Shown: positions 22,500 to 34,094 of the stretch, in pieces
Layout of the letters: every line of letters starts with the position of its first letter
Numbering within the stretch: position 1 is the first letter of the stretch
From: Berberis thunbergii
Taxonomy: Eukaryota > Streptophyta > Magnoliopsida > Ranunculales > Berberidaceae
Reading direction: 5' to 3'
Length of the DNA stretch: 64,000 nucleotides
NCBI GenBank assembly: GCA_003290165.1
Contig: QNQO01001153.1
Location: 62,001-126,000, forward strand
The notes under the pieces: model-generated
The model's input: only the letters and a program-made list of their open reading frames with translations
What the model was told of the DNA's origin: nothing
Database searches by the model: none
Program-made: the position numbers and the translations under genes

Positions 22500-23330
22500 T
22501 TAGAATGATGATGTCCACACCCAGAGCAAGGCCGAAGATGTATACGAAGGTGAAATTGTCCAAGTAGATGATACTTTGGAGGTTTTTATAGCTTACCAGA
22601 TATTATAATGATAAAGGTTATAATTAGTAAATAATTAATTTTTACAGCTTAAGTTGAGTATTTTTCATTCGCCGTGCCTTATTTCATGTTGCAGGTATTC
22701 ACTCTCACAGAGAATTGATCTATTGGTGCCAAGTTGGGCGAGACATGAATGTTGTGGTTATTAAGTCAGAGAAACCGTCTACTACCCGTCGTGAAAGATT
22801 ATTGTTGGATTGTGAGAGAAGTGGAAAATAAAGACATAACCCGAAGTGCAAGCTTAACCCTAAACCGACTGAAGTTAGTGGTACGACTAACACGGAATGC
22901 CACTGTCCTGTTTCTTTGAAAGGCTCGCCACTCAACAAGGATGATTGGTAGATGTAGCAAGTTGTTTGTAGAAGGCACAAACAAAGTCGTGCACAAACTC
23001 TACTGGTGCAGTCGTATATTGGGAGGTTGTAAAAAATAAAGTTGAAGCTGTTGGACGATATGTTTAAGTTCTGTGTGATGCTGAGATATGTATTTAACAG
23101 TTTGAAGAAAAATTCTTAGACAACAATTCATTGATAAAACTATCTACAATGCCCGAACCAAATTGAAGTCTATCCGATGGCAAGGTAGAAGCGCTCTATA
23201 ACAAACCTTGTTGAATTGTGTCGAAACCGCCCACCTTGAGTGCCGCAAGAGCGACCCCAACTCAGATCAAGTAACCAAGTTCTTCTGGGCTCATTACGGA
23301 TCGGTTCAAAATTCCAAAAGTTTGTGAGTC
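22500..23330 (+). pseudogene. FAR1-type zinc-finger fragment of a MULE transposase
   Basis: Small exon-like pieces read NDDVHTQSKAEDVYEGEI near 22505 and, after an AT-rich gap, ELIYWCQVGRDMNVVVIKSE (about 22705) followed by LLLDCERSGK, NTECHCPVSLKG and CRRHNK-like residues. Ordered Cys, Cys, Cys, His with this spacing is the FAR1/WRKY-GCM1-type DNA-binding domain at the N-terminus of plant MULE transposases. Near 23240-23330, SDPNSDQVTKFFWAHYGS resembles the segment before the catalytic core of such proteins. Stops and frameshifts interrupt all pieces, and no terminal repeats can be assigned. Class is fairly sure for the zinc finger, weaker for the last piece. Confidence 0.6.
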
Positions 23331-24257
23331 TCATTAAACAAACCCATATAAAGATTTGTGAATGCGCAGTACCACACTCTGTGAGAGAAAATTTTAGTTT
23401 TTGAGTTTTCAAAAATTGAAAGTTTGTGAATGTCTCTATGGAAACTTGATTGAAAGTTTTTGAGTTTACTTATGTACATTCATAAACTTTCTAAAATTTG
23501 GGTGACTTGGAGGTTTTTTGAACTCTCTTAAGAACCGTTATGCACCTACACACTTAATTTGAACAATAACAACCTATAAGCAAACACACACTTTCATAGA
23601 GACAACGTAAATAAAGCAATAATTAATTGTAAACAAACACAAATAATTTAACTGACAACGACATTACGAAATGTATCCAACAACACTCTAAGGGGGGTGT
23701 ATTGTATATGGATTCTTACGGAATTGATAAATAATTTGAAAAGTCCACGGACTCTTTAAATTGTCCACAGACTCTTTAAATTGTCCACGGACTTCTACTG
23801 ATTTCTTAAATCCATAGACTTTTGCTACAGACTTTCTAGAGATTTATGAAAATCCACGGACTTTGTATGAACGACTTTTATAGATTTCTAATTATTTGCA
23901 AGATAAAAAAGAAGTTGGTAAATAGTGATGAAACAAAAAAAATGTCCATAAAATAGAGATACATGTGCTAAAAAAAACTAGAAAAAGAAAAGGTCATTAA
24001 TTAACATTTTTAAAATAAGAAGTAAACGTCCATAAAATTGTATATGATCATTCTTCTCCTTCATGATTATGGTCATTTTCTTCATTATCATTGTTAGCAA
24101 CGTTGATGTTTGCTTGAGCTGCTGCCCACATTTGATTAGCAATACTCATTCTCCATTGATTAGCATTTTATCTTTGCTGCTCTTGGGTTTGAATATCATC
24201 CCATTCAAAATTACCTTCATCATTCTCTACCGGATCATTTTCTGGTTCAGGAGGAAA

Positions 24258-25527
24258 TTAATCTGAACGACATTCTTGTCGAAGAAAATTATGCAATCCT
24301 GCACATGCCAAAACAAGCTCCGCTTGTGTCTTGTAAGGAAATGGTGGTGCTGATTTGAAAATTGTAAACCGTGACTTGAATATTCCAAATATTCTCTCAA
24401 TTACGTTCCTCAATGAAGCATGACGAAGATTAAATAACTCAATTGCGTTGACAGGATGGTTTCCTGGACCGCAAAAATCTTTGAGATGATATCGATTGCC
24501 ACGAAATGGAGCTAAAAAACGACGTTGGTTTGGAAATCCACAATCTCCAAGGTAATATTTACCTGATCATAAAAAAATGTGCAATTAGTATGTTTATACT
24601 TTATACTATATGGTATAAAATTCAATAAGTTTGCTACATTTTTAATGCACGTAACATTATACCTGATGGTATTTTGAGTCCATTTTGTCTAGAAATAACA
24701 TCATTTAACACTTTCGAATCATGAGCAGAACCCTCCCATCCACTAAGCACATATATGAATTGTAAATCAAAGTTGCAAGCTGCTAAAACATTTTGTGATA
24801 GTTTCCCATGACGGTTCCTGAATCTACTGACCTCACGTCCAACAACCGTTGCAGGAATATGTGTGCCATCAATAGCTCCAATACAATCCTGAAAAAAAAG
24901 AAAAATAATTACAACATATGTACAAAAAGAAGAAAAGAACCAATATTAAAGCAATTCAGTGATATAAATATTTGCCATAAAACTTACATTGCGTACCTTA
25001 AAGAAAGGATAAAACCTTGTACTTTCTCTTATGTTAGGTGGTGTGGTATCAAGTAGCGGTGGTTTAGCCATGAACATTGGAGCTATTGTATTCAAGCTCT
25101 TCAAGATTTTGTTGAAACTTCTGCTAACAGTGAAATGAGATCGCTCAAATACCATTCGAGGTTCACTATATCGATTGTTTTGACCGACAACTAGTAAAAA
25201 GGTCGCAAGCATTTCTTCAACACAAATATATCTAGTACTCCGTAGAGGTGTTTTCTCTTGTATGATGACACATAATTTTCGAAACACTTAAGGATACATT
25301 CTGTAGACATTCCGAAAGATATGTGGGTCTCCATCCAATAACTTATTCATGTATATGTATCCATTTGATGTCACCGGTCGTCGAGTCAATGGATTTCTAA
25401 TACGTTCATCACTTATATTGGGCACAAGATTAAATAACACATAAATCACTGCTTGTATTGCCGTTAATAAAATTCTCATAGCCTTGTAAAACTCTTCATC
25501 CTGTTCATCAACTCCATACATATCCAT
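24258..25527 (-). pseudogene. PIF/Harbinger DDE transposase (nuclease), one nonsense codon
   Basis: Three exons on the minus strand: 25527-24997, 24888-24663 and 24562-24258, joined by GT-AG introns with consistent phase (0, then 1). It starts MDMYGVDEQDEEFYKAM. Residues GDPHIFRNVYRMYP are followed by TAA (25288-25290) where relatives continue into RKLCVIIQEKTPLRSTRYI, so one nonsense mutation splits exon 1. Exon 2 holds DCIGAIDGTHIPATV and YVLSGWEGSAHDSKVL with the first two catalytic Asp; exon 3 holds YYLGDCGFPNQ and NVIERIFGIFKSRF with the catalytic Glu. It ends CRSD then TAA; the following sequence still reads like coding (FPPEPENDPVEN), so the original C-terminus may have been longer. 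The protein would cut the element ends together with the Myb partner. Confidence 0.9.
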
Positions 25528-25672
25528 TCAACAAAATCAAATCATTCAACACAACCAAATTAAAAATCATCATTTGCAAAATGAAATCAACACACAGTAT
25601 TTAGCCTTATGCATATAAAAAAGTATCAAACTACATGACTTAAAAATCCAAATGGCCTATAGCTTATTAGCT

Positions 25673-26684
25673 TTATGCATCCCTTTGTGCCCAAGTGATC
25701 CAATCAAGTCTTTGGTCTGGACTCATCTTCAAGAAGGTGTCTTGCTTTGTTATAGTGTTAAGAAAACTAATCGCAAAAAACTGAGCAGCATTATTCAATC
25801 CTGGGGTCTCTTGAATAGCAATCCAACATTCGCTGTTTGTTGATTCTCTCTTTTCCATTATGCCACAAATTGTTTTAAAACTGGTGACAATTTCACCAAA
25901 GCCATTTGATATGTTTTCCAGAATTGCAGCTTGAGTAGCTACCCCTTTTGAGTTGCTACTTTGTTCATAATCAGCTCTACTTCTTTTGCCATGAGCTCTG
26001 CTTTGTGGTGCATCATTTGCATTTCAGTTTGCACAAATGCATTGATGTCTTGATCAAAGACCAAGTCATCCATGCCACCAAATTCCCAAGATTCATTTCC
26101 TTCTTCACCATATGTTGTGGCATATGTATCATCACCTAGACCTATTGACCCCATCCCAGTTGCAGTTCCATTACCAACTGCAATCTTCAAATCCTCATAG
26201 TCTGCAAAAGTTTCTGACTGAAAGTGCGCATGCGCTGGATGTGATTGAAAAAAAAATTCAAAATATAAAGAAAGTTAATATGTTAAAGAGTCAAAAAAAT
26301 TAAGCTGTAAAATAGAATAAAAGTTCAAGATATTTAACCCACCTTCAAATAGTCTGCCCATACTTCATCAGGCGCAGTGAATCTCTTTGTGATCGGGTCC
26401 CATCCAAACCCAGAATTGTGGCGCATAAGCTGAGAGTAATTGATGTATTGCTTCTTAAACCATTTCACTCGGCTTTGATACTGGCTATAAGTTATCTCCT
26501 TACTAATTTTCTCCTTAAGTTTTGGAAGTAACTTTGCCTCTATGGTTGTTTTACTTATAATACCATTAATATCCTTGAACCCAAGCATGGCGCCTTCAAC
26601 CATGAGCTGGAGCAAAGCATTGCTCTCTTCCGCGGTCCAAGTTTTATAATCTTTTCGTTTACCGTTACCTTGTGAATCTCCCAT
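25673..26684 (-). pseudogene. Myb/SANT-like accessory protein of the Harbinger element
   Basis: Two exons, 26684-26339 and 26234-25673, spliced at GTTAAATA...CCAG. It begins MGDSQGNGKRKDYKTWTAEE, and the first 110 residues form the trihelix Myb/SANT domain (WTAEESNALLQLMVEGA, SRVKWFKKQYINY, GFGWDP). The middle is acidic (YGEEGNESWEFGGMDDL); the end is helical, MSPDQRLDWITWAQRDA, the usual C-terminus of these proteins. Near 25939 the frame breaks (CAAAAGGGGTAG), and a one-base shift restores it. This partner normally binds the element ends and helps the nuclease enter the nucleus. The intergenic gap to the nuclease start is about 145 bp. Confidence 0.88.
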
Positions 26685-26912
26685 CTATATATTACAACAA
26701 GTATTTTATGAAAGCTATATATCTAACATACATAACCGACATCCGTAAGTGCTTCAACTAGAGGGTTACCTGAGAATTCAGTGGGGGTTCTTTGGTCTTG
26801 GCTTTTCGAACACTTCCTACATCCGTAAGTGCTTCAACTATGCACATTGCCAATTCATATTATGTATTTCTTACGGCAAATTTCTAAGCTTTCGTTAATG
26901 AATTTCCTTCAG

Positions 26913-27210
26913 ATATCCTAATGACTCGGAGAAGCTCATGTTGGCATTTCAAACGGGCCTAACTAAGAATCAAGTAATCTTTACGCATACCCATTTCTTT
27001 ATCCAACATTCTTTTCCAATCATGTTGATCTTAGTAGTACATTATGGAGTCTAATTGTTGTTTCAGGTTTTCAATTGGTTAATCAATGCCCGGGTACGAC
27101 TGTGGAAGCCTATGATTGGAGAGATGTACAAAGAGGAGTTTGCAGAGTCTTCCAAGGATTTGAATCAACTCGAAAACAGACTTTCAGATCATGCAAGAAA
27201 GTAAAGAAGA
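26913..27210 (+). pseudogene. Captured BEL1-like homeobox gene fragment, with an intron
   Basis: Exon A (26913-26973) reads YPNDSEKLMLAFQTGLTKNQ. After a GT...AG intron, exon B (from 27067) reads [17 protein letters not shown] then [12 protein letters not shown]. This is the second half of a TALE homeodomain of the BELL class, whose helix 3 is normally [15 protein letters not shown], and the intron position within the homeodomain is kept. An acceptor-like TTCAG precedes exon A. BELL proteins are nuclear transcription factors that pair with KNOX proteins. The fragment lies inside the Harbinger element, opposite in strand to its genes, so it was probably picked up as genomic DNA. It lacks the rest of the protein. 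Confidence 0.88.
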
Positions 27211-28542
27211 TTGGAAATGGAAGAAAGAGTTGATTATAACTTATGAAGTAATTTTTTCAGCCTAAATGTAAAGGAAGGACAGTGTCACTCAAGAATGTAT
27301 ATCCACAATGTCAAACAATGTAGTCTAGGAAGTCTAGAAAAATCGAAGACAAACCATGATCAATCATCCAGCGATGTCTGTACAGTAATCAAGTCAAGTC
27401 ATTTTCATGTAACATCACTGTTACCTGTAAACTACGGAATTTCAACAGTTACATCAATCCACAAGGAATTTATCTTGGTTTCTAACGTGAATCTGCCAGA
27501 ACTTGAACTAGACTAGCTCAACTTTAACGATGTCATTGGGATCAGTTTGAGCTAGGAATTAATACTAAAAACCTGGATTGGGCTTGTTCTGAGTATAAAC
27601 ATAAAATTTATTGATTAAAGTTAGCCTCAGGGTTTCAACCTATGCGTCATTTGAAGTGGCACCTTAATAATGCTCATCAAGAAAATGTCTCTGGATTGGA
27701 TGAGGTTTGCAGTTGGGATTGAGTTAGAAAAACTGCCTTAATAATAGCTCGTGTTCCGATTCCTCTGCCCCATACAATCCAGTACAAGTACACAGAGGCA
27801 CAATATTTCTTAATGGAGTATCGACTTGACAAAATCGCAACCAAAGTAGGAAGGTATATATTTATGTTTGCCTGACAGTTCATTTGATGACTGCCGGTGC
27901 AAGACATGTGTAACCAAAGTATGACAATAGGTTCACAAACATCATCACCAATTTCATTATGTCATCATGATAAATCAAAGAATCCTTTTACCATACAGCA
28001 AAAAGATGTTACCATTATGATAGCATACGTATTTTAATTTAATCCAAGCCCTAACACAACTTATAAACCCTAATAATTTAATTCAAACCCTAATCCAAAA
28101 TCATCAATGATGCAACTATGAACACTATGCAAAGATAGAAAAAGAATTGAGAAAACAGAGGATGAGAACCAACCTCTTCACGGGTGGCACAAGGAAGAAC
28201 TTTGAGAGACTTTTTTTTCACGTTGAAATCTTTGATATGGAGGCTGGCAAACTATTGAACTTTGTTATTTATACCTAACACTACAAAGTCCATGAGAATC
28301 CATGAGTTTTCAAATCCATAAATATGAATGATATTTTGAATACCCTAAAACTTTTGTGGACTTTTTGAAATCCATATTGAATACCCCTGGACTTTGTGGA
28401 TTTCAGAAAGACTTTTTAAAATCCTGATTGAATACCCCTAGACTTTTGTGGACTTTTTAAAATTCAAATTGAATACACTTGGATTTTCAGAATCCATGGA
28501 ATTTATTAAATTGCCCACAAAATCCAGATACAATACACCCCC
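27211..28542. other. Right interior and subterminal part of the Harbinger element
   Basis: No further exon is recognised. Two AAACCCTAA (telobox-like) words lie near 28065 and 28090 upstream of the minus-strand genes. From 28280 to the end, 'gactttttgaaatcc'-type repeats mirror the left subterminal region. Confidence 0.55.
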
Positions 28543-28545
28543 TAA

Positions 28546-28812
28546 GAAAACCCAAATTTATTATATAATTCTTACTAAACATAAAAAATAGCTTAAAATT
28601 ATAACTCAAGCGTGTTAGTGTTTAGTGCAACATTCTTCGAAACGCTCGTCATAATTAGTCCTAATAAAAAAACTTGGATGTATTGGGGGCAGGAGTAACT
28701 AGATCACCACCAATAGCAGGCGCAAAGTCTTGTACATTAGTAGGTGTAGAGTCTGATGCAACAACAAGAGAAGGGTCAATTGCAATGGCACAGCCATTGT
28801 CTGGTACAATGA
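28546..28812. other. Spacer between Harbinger element and CACTA MITE
   Basis: The stretch 28675-28812 appears continuous with 29123-29340 in composition, as if one low-copy sequence had been opened by the MITE, but I cannot assign a gene. Confidence 0.4.
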
Positions 28813-29122
28813 CACTACACCAAATTGGTATTTTTGTAATTAAAAAAATAGTAACACTTTTGAGCTATAACAATCCACAAAGCAATTTTACACATTTTCA
28901 CAGACAAAGTGATTCAATAATTGTATCACCGCAAATAGTATATATGGGCTTACAAGTGATGTCATTCATGGTGATCTAATTTATTGTATCACTTTTTTGT
29001 GTAGCTATTTTTCATTTTGTTGACAAAATTTAGTTTTGACTTGAAATGATTTGGTGAATTGTAATAGCTCAAAAGTGTTACTGTTTTTTAAGTTGTTACA
29101 AATACGCCAATTTGGTGTAGTG
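28813..29122. mobile_element. CACTA-type MITE (310 bp)
   Basis: The ends CACTACACCAAATTGGTATT and its near-inverse finish in GGTGTAGTG. Flanking triplets are TGA and CGA (one mismatch), fitting a 3-bp duplication. Inverted similarity extends inward (TTGTAA, AGTAACACTTTTGAGCT). No coding capacity. Confidence 0.85.
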
Positions 29123-29405
29123 CGACAGTAGCAGTGTCCAGTGTAGTTAGGAGGCACATTGGCAGGTTGTGCATTGTCATCTCCTTCCATAAACAATATT
29201 GACACCCTCGCAGTAGATAAAATATTGAAAGCATTCCTTTGTCGCGTCAAATGCGTCTCAATATCGATCGAGTCTCCACCAAAGCTTGCTTTCGACATAA
29301 CCAACACCTCATCGACCACATTCAAATGTAATTCGAAATAACTATGAATGAAACATCAAAATAATGCACGAATTCTTACCAAATTGTTATGGAAAATCTC
29401 TGTAT

Positions 29406-29715
29406 CACTACACCATATGGACATTTTTGTAACAACCCTCAAAACAGTATCACTTTTGAAGTGTAACAATTAACCTAACAACTTTACACATTTTCACAAA
29501 CAAAATGATACAATAATAGTATCACTATGAAGAGTATGGTTATAAAAGTGATATTATTCATGGTGATCCAACTTATTGCATCATTTATTCTGTGTTACTG
29601 TTTTTAATTTTTTGGACTAAATTTAGTTTTGATATAAAATTGTTTGGTGGATTGTAACATCTCAAAAGGTATACTGTTTTTAGAGTTGTTACAAAAGTGT
29701 CAATTTGGTGTACTG
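29406..29715. mobile_element. CACTA-type MITE (310 bp), second copy
   Basis: Starts CACTACACCATATGGACATT and ends TTTGGTGTACTG, flanked by TAT on both sides (29403-29405, 29716-29718). Same length and layout as 28813-29122, about 280 bp away. Confidence 0.87.
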
Positions 29716-29975
29716 TATGTTTAAGAGCCACAAATTTTCACTACTTAGGATCTTGAACAAGTGGGTGTCTAATAGTCTTAAACTAGTCCAAGTACTCTGG
29801 TACACTCTCTCAAGGCATCTTCAATGGGATACTCCAATTAATTTTCGACAACAAACAATGATCCCAATGATTAAATTACTCGTGCAACAACATATGAGCA
29901 ACCTTATAACCTTTCCCCGAATGAGATCTGTTAAGATACTTGACTCAGTTCCCGACTAATTAGGAGAATCCCTAT

Positions 29976-30051
29976 TCCTTTATGTTTCAGTCTCTGCAGT
30001 CTCCTTTATGTTTCAGTCTCTGCAGTCTCCTTTCTGTTTCAGTCTCTTATC
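29976..30051 (+). repeat. Minisatellite, 26-bp unit, three copies
   Basis: TCCTTTATGTTTCAGTCTCT plus GCAGTC is repeated three times, the last copy with one change and a divergent end. Confidence 0.85.
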
Positions 30052-30560
30052 TGTAGAAGAGAAAATCTCTCAAAAGTTGTTGTATACCACTGTATAAATC
30101 AAATTAAGTTCAATAGATTCATAACAAAGAATTTACAGGAAACTTCATCTGCTTTCCTATATTTTACAAGATCTTTACAGCGAGATCGCTTGCAATGGCG
30201 CTCCTGGAATGACTTGTACTCTCTCAATTTGCATGAACAATCTATCTGGTAATATGGTTCGTGGGTGTCATATGAAATGATACATCCAACGAACTAAGTC
30301 ATGTCCAACAGATGAGTTTTCTTCTTCATTCTACGTATAGATCCCAAATCATCTAAGCATCCAATTTATCGCCAAGTATAACGTGAGATTGTCGTTTCCC
30401 AAAAGTCAATTCACTTGTTTGTACTAATGGTTGGCCTTGCTATGAAGACAAAAGTGGTCTCGAATCCAAAACCCCGTGCAAAGTATGAATAGTTAATGTA
30501 CAAATAAATATAAAATTGAAACAACTTATATCTAGTAGCACAAGTATCCGGCAATCCGCT
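30052..30560. other. Spacer, nothing recognised
   Basis: No sustained coding frame or repeat signature. Confidence 0.5.
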
Positions 30561-31085
30561 TCAATGACCGTCGACTTGCAAGTTCCAACTGATGATAAAG
30601 ATTGGTAAGTGTAGAGACACCCTACACATTTTTGACACTATATATTCTGAAAACTCCAAACAATAAACAGGCACCCGAGTCCCTGACTTTTCTTGGAAAA
30701 AAGTACATCCTAACAGATACAATAAATATCCTCGCGCACAATAATGTTTCATCACCATCCTTTGAGCCATTACACTTATCCATAATCCAATTCAAGCTTA
30801 AGATGTTATACTTGTTGTGCATAATCTCATCTCGTGTTTCGATATAGGAGGTACCCAACAACTTACATGTCATCTGTATGGCATCGTCTTAATCCATGCA
30901 CTTGCCAACAACTGGCTCTCCAACTACAGGTACCCTGCACATGCGATGAACATCGTCTAATATCATGTCATCTTACCGAAGGGTAAGTGAAATGTGTTGG
31001 TCTTGGGATGCCACCTCTCAACAAACACTGTAACCGATGCTCGATCAATGTGTTTTCTCAGCAGTTGTCGAGTAACGACTTCAAA
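30561..31085 (-). pseudogene. Plant mobile domain (PMD) fragment
   Basis: On the minus strand the pieces run LLRKHIDRASVTVFVERWHP and KTNTFHLPFGKMT, then in another frame DDVHRMCRVPVVGEPVVG, and then CARGYLLYLLGCTFFQEKSG and TRVPVYCLEF (frame 30561-30770). The order matches the plant mobile domain found in MAIN/MAIL1 proteins and in many transposon-borne genes. Several frameshifts and a stop show decay. The host version acts in the nucleus in transcription and silencing; a transposon origin is more likely here given the surroundings. No terminal repeats could be linked to it. Confidence 0.7.
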
Positions 31086-33029
31086 CCAATAGAAAACACG
31101 ATTGTTTTAATGTCTTTCGACTCTATGTAGATATCCTAAGCAAATTACATTGTACTCGTGGCTACAAGCGAGTGGTTCTCGTTCCTAATTCAAAAGCAAC
31201 AAATAAACAATGTCATTATCATTATGGACATAAACTTATAAAGGAAATAGAGAGCATCGAATAAAAACAAGGAATAAAATGATGTGTAAACTTACTGTCC
31301 CATTCCAAATTGTGTGTGCAACGTGGTCCTAATAGGAACTCAAGATGAAAATGTCCTTGAACCTTCCACGATAGAATTCTTCTTCAAGTTGTACCTCCTC
31401 ACCCTCTTCTCTCTCCACCCTCTACTCGGTTCTCTACTGATACATCCCTTCCCTGCTCTTCATCATGTCCACCACCACCTTCTTGCATTCTATCATGTTC
31501 ATCTTCTCCATGTTTTGATTCCTCACCTTCATGTTTTTCTTCATCGTTGATCCTTGCTCGAACCTTTTTTTATAACAGCCACGTATTTTCAAGATGCTAT
31601 TTTTTTTCCAGCTTCCTTGACTTTTTATGAGCATGATCCTTTAGGTAAGATGATGTCAGTCTTATTCTTTCAGACTTACAATACCTCATTCCTTTATTGT
31701 TAATGAATTTCGTTGTCCGCGTACCCCACGATTAGCCTTTGTCTTAATTTTAGCCATCATGTTTAGCAACAAATAAATTAGAACATAGCTTAACCCAATT
31801 ATCAAGATACATAAAAAATAAATTAAAAAAAACTACTCAAAAGCCTTCAAACATTATTATCTTATCATGTTCGAAACCTAATTTGGTTTGTATACATCCC
31901 AAAAAGTTTTAGAGGAGACACATAACACAATAAACAAGCCCTTCATGTTTTGCACAGTGTACAATCATGTTATTTTAACAAACTTCGAGTCTCATTGAAC
32001 AACTTCGATTAAGGTTTTGCATGTGTACAATCAGACAATCACAATTTTATAAAATGTACATCAAACCAAATTCAGGATATTTGAAAACTTTTTTTAGTTT
32101 CTTTAAGCACACTTGAGTGGGGGTATGTGAGTTTACACACAGAGACTTACAGTATTGGAAAACTTGATAAAATTTAGAAAACATCAAGATAACTCAACAA
32201 CTTGCAAGGATCATAAATCATACTCGAACAACCCTGTTCGACTTTGGTTAATAAGACTATTTTTTGTTTTGGTTTTTTTAGTACGAGTTCATGCATTCAA
32301 AACTCTTAGGGTTGTCTTTTTTGTTGTTTTTTTTTTTTTTAACATTCAAATTTGTACCAACTTACCTGATGAGTTTCACCAATTTTTGAGCAAAGAACTT
32401 CACACAAACCTCCTTGCCACTGAATGAATGAAATACTTAAAGCCACAAACCACCAAACTGGGTAGAGAGAGTTCATGAGGAAGTTGAGAGAAATACAATG
32501 TTATAGAGGTCGAACAAGTGCAAGAGGAAGTTGAGGGAGAGAGATTTAATAAGAGTTTTAGCTGGGGAGGAAGATACTTCAGCGTTGAGAGTGGGAAGAA
32601 CTTGAGCGGGAGAATTAGTGGGTGATAGAGCTTTTGTATGGCGAAATGTGGTGGCACACCACAAATTTTTATGACATGTTGGACATGGCGGTTCAAGGAA
32701 ACCGTGGGTGTACATAGTAGCTTCCCTGGAACCATCAACAGCCAGGTGTCGTCAACTTTATCTTTATGTTCATCCTCCTCTGGATTCAACCCCTTCCACG
32801 TCACCGAATCCGCGTCTCGAACCCCTTCCTTCCTTTCCTCCTCTCCCCATCCAAACCCTTTGAACCAAGTCACAATTGTAACAACGTGGCTTGACTTAGA
32901 GTTGAGTATTTGTATGGGTTATTTTGAAAAGTGCGCATTAGCGAGCTTGGCTTTGAGATCAGACCGGACCACCTATGGGTTATTCATTCATAACTTTATT
33001 CTCTCTAGTTCTATTACATTAACTAAGCT
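31086..33029. other. Intergenic stretch with one unexplained ORF
   Basis: A minus-strand ORF of 157 codons (32873-32400, starting MTWFKGFGWGEEERKEGV) has no recognised motif. Just beyond it, CATCAG/GTAAGTTGG looks like a splice donor. It could be the 5' end of a lost gene or chance. The rest is AT-rich with nothing identified. Confidence 0.35.
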
Positions 33030-33180
33030 GAAACCAGCGAGGACAGCGACGTGGCGGGGTGGGAGCCGTTCACTTCGCTCGAGATGTGTGCACAAAATAT
33101 GCGGCATGCATCCCGAGCGGGGTGGATGACTCCCACCCCGCCACATCGCTGTCCTCGCTCGTTTCCTCGCCAGTTTCCTC
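33030..33180. repeat. GC-rich fold-back element
   Basis: CAGCGAGGACAGCGACGTGG with GCGGGGTGGGAGCC faces CTCCCACCCCGCCACATCGC and TGTCCTCGCTCG. The loop, GATGTGTGCACAAAA...CATGCATCCCGAGCGGGG, is shared almost word for word with the copy at 61597-61740, so these two form a subfamily. Confidence 0.82.
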
Positions 33181-34094
33181 GACAACTAGCATTGCTCTTA
33201 TGGTCAATTATCTTCTTTTGTCAGTTTTCTCACTCAACCAATCTCTCCCTCTTCGTCAAAATTAATTATTTTTATTTATGAGTTATAATTAATTAATTAA
33301 TAATATAATAATTAATTACTTTAACTAAAAAAAATTTTAATACTGACTAACTGATAAATAAATATATAATAATTGTCAAACAAAAGATAGATAGAGGCAT
33401 GTATGTATGCACGTGTGTATGAGTTCAGCTCTTCTCAAGTTTTAACCGATGAGTCCATTTCTGATTCTTACACCCCATTTGTTTTGTTTATATATATTGT
33501 GTTTAATTACCTCTGCACATGCAGTTCCAACTTTAATCAATCTTTCCTTTCATATCATGTCTCACAAAGCTAGCTGATATTAATCTTATTTCTTCTTGTC
33601 TTCCAATTTATGGACAATTTTCATCTTATTAAATTCAATCAAGGAACACACATACATAGTGAATGTTGCACCTCACTTCTAAGCAAAAATGCAAAGTTGT
33701 GGCAACTACAACATGTTTAAATAAAGGATTTGTATTCTTTGATTTATAGGATTGGTCAGGTGTTTGAAGAATATAGCTAACGAGTTTTCTTTTGTTTTGC
33801 AGCTTTGCATATCTTCGTCCATGTTCACAATAACACGGTTATACTAGTCATGTTTAACTGATGCATCGAAGATTAATCATCTCTGCTTGCAGTGTATTTG
33901 GAAACTATGCCAACAGAATAGCTCTCATTTCAACAACTCTGCTTCCAGAACCAAAGTGTAACTACATTAGTTTGTTAAATTTCAGTTCATCTCCATTTTC
34001 CGCATCTATTCCAACCATACCAAACTCGCAAATAAAACCAGTTGCAAACCCCACTTTATGCTTTCCTCCCACCCACACACAATCCCAATAACAT
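33181..34094. other. AT-rich stretch, nothing recognised
   Basis: The region may include the end of the Copia LTR near 34 kb, but its limit cannot be set. The ORF at 33861-34091 shows no known motif. Confidence 0.45.

Larger units (their letters stand above)
23692..28542. mobile_element. Complete PIF/Harbinger element (4.85 kb)
   Basis: The ends are GGGGGGTGTATTGTAT on the left and the inverse ATACAATACACCCCC on the right, flanked by TAA on both sides (23689-23691, 28543-28545), as for PIF/Harbinger elements. Subterminal regions repeat 'gtccacggacttt' words on both sides. It carries both expected genes on the minus strand: a DDE nuclease (24258-25527) and a Myb/SANT protein (25673-26684). 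A fragment of a host BEL1-like gene lies between the Myb gene and the right end. Both element genes have single lesions, so recent activity is possible but present autonomy is doubtful. Confidence 0.92.

Noticed and set aside
32400..32873. 157-codon minus-strand ORF as a host gene
   Set aside because: No domain, no clear splice model beyond one donor-like site; kept only as an unexplained ORF.
33051..33281. ORFs across the GC-rich fold-back (MAGWEPFTSLEMC and the similar minus-strand frame)
   Set aside because: They come from the inverted repeat; the same frames recur at 61567-61776.
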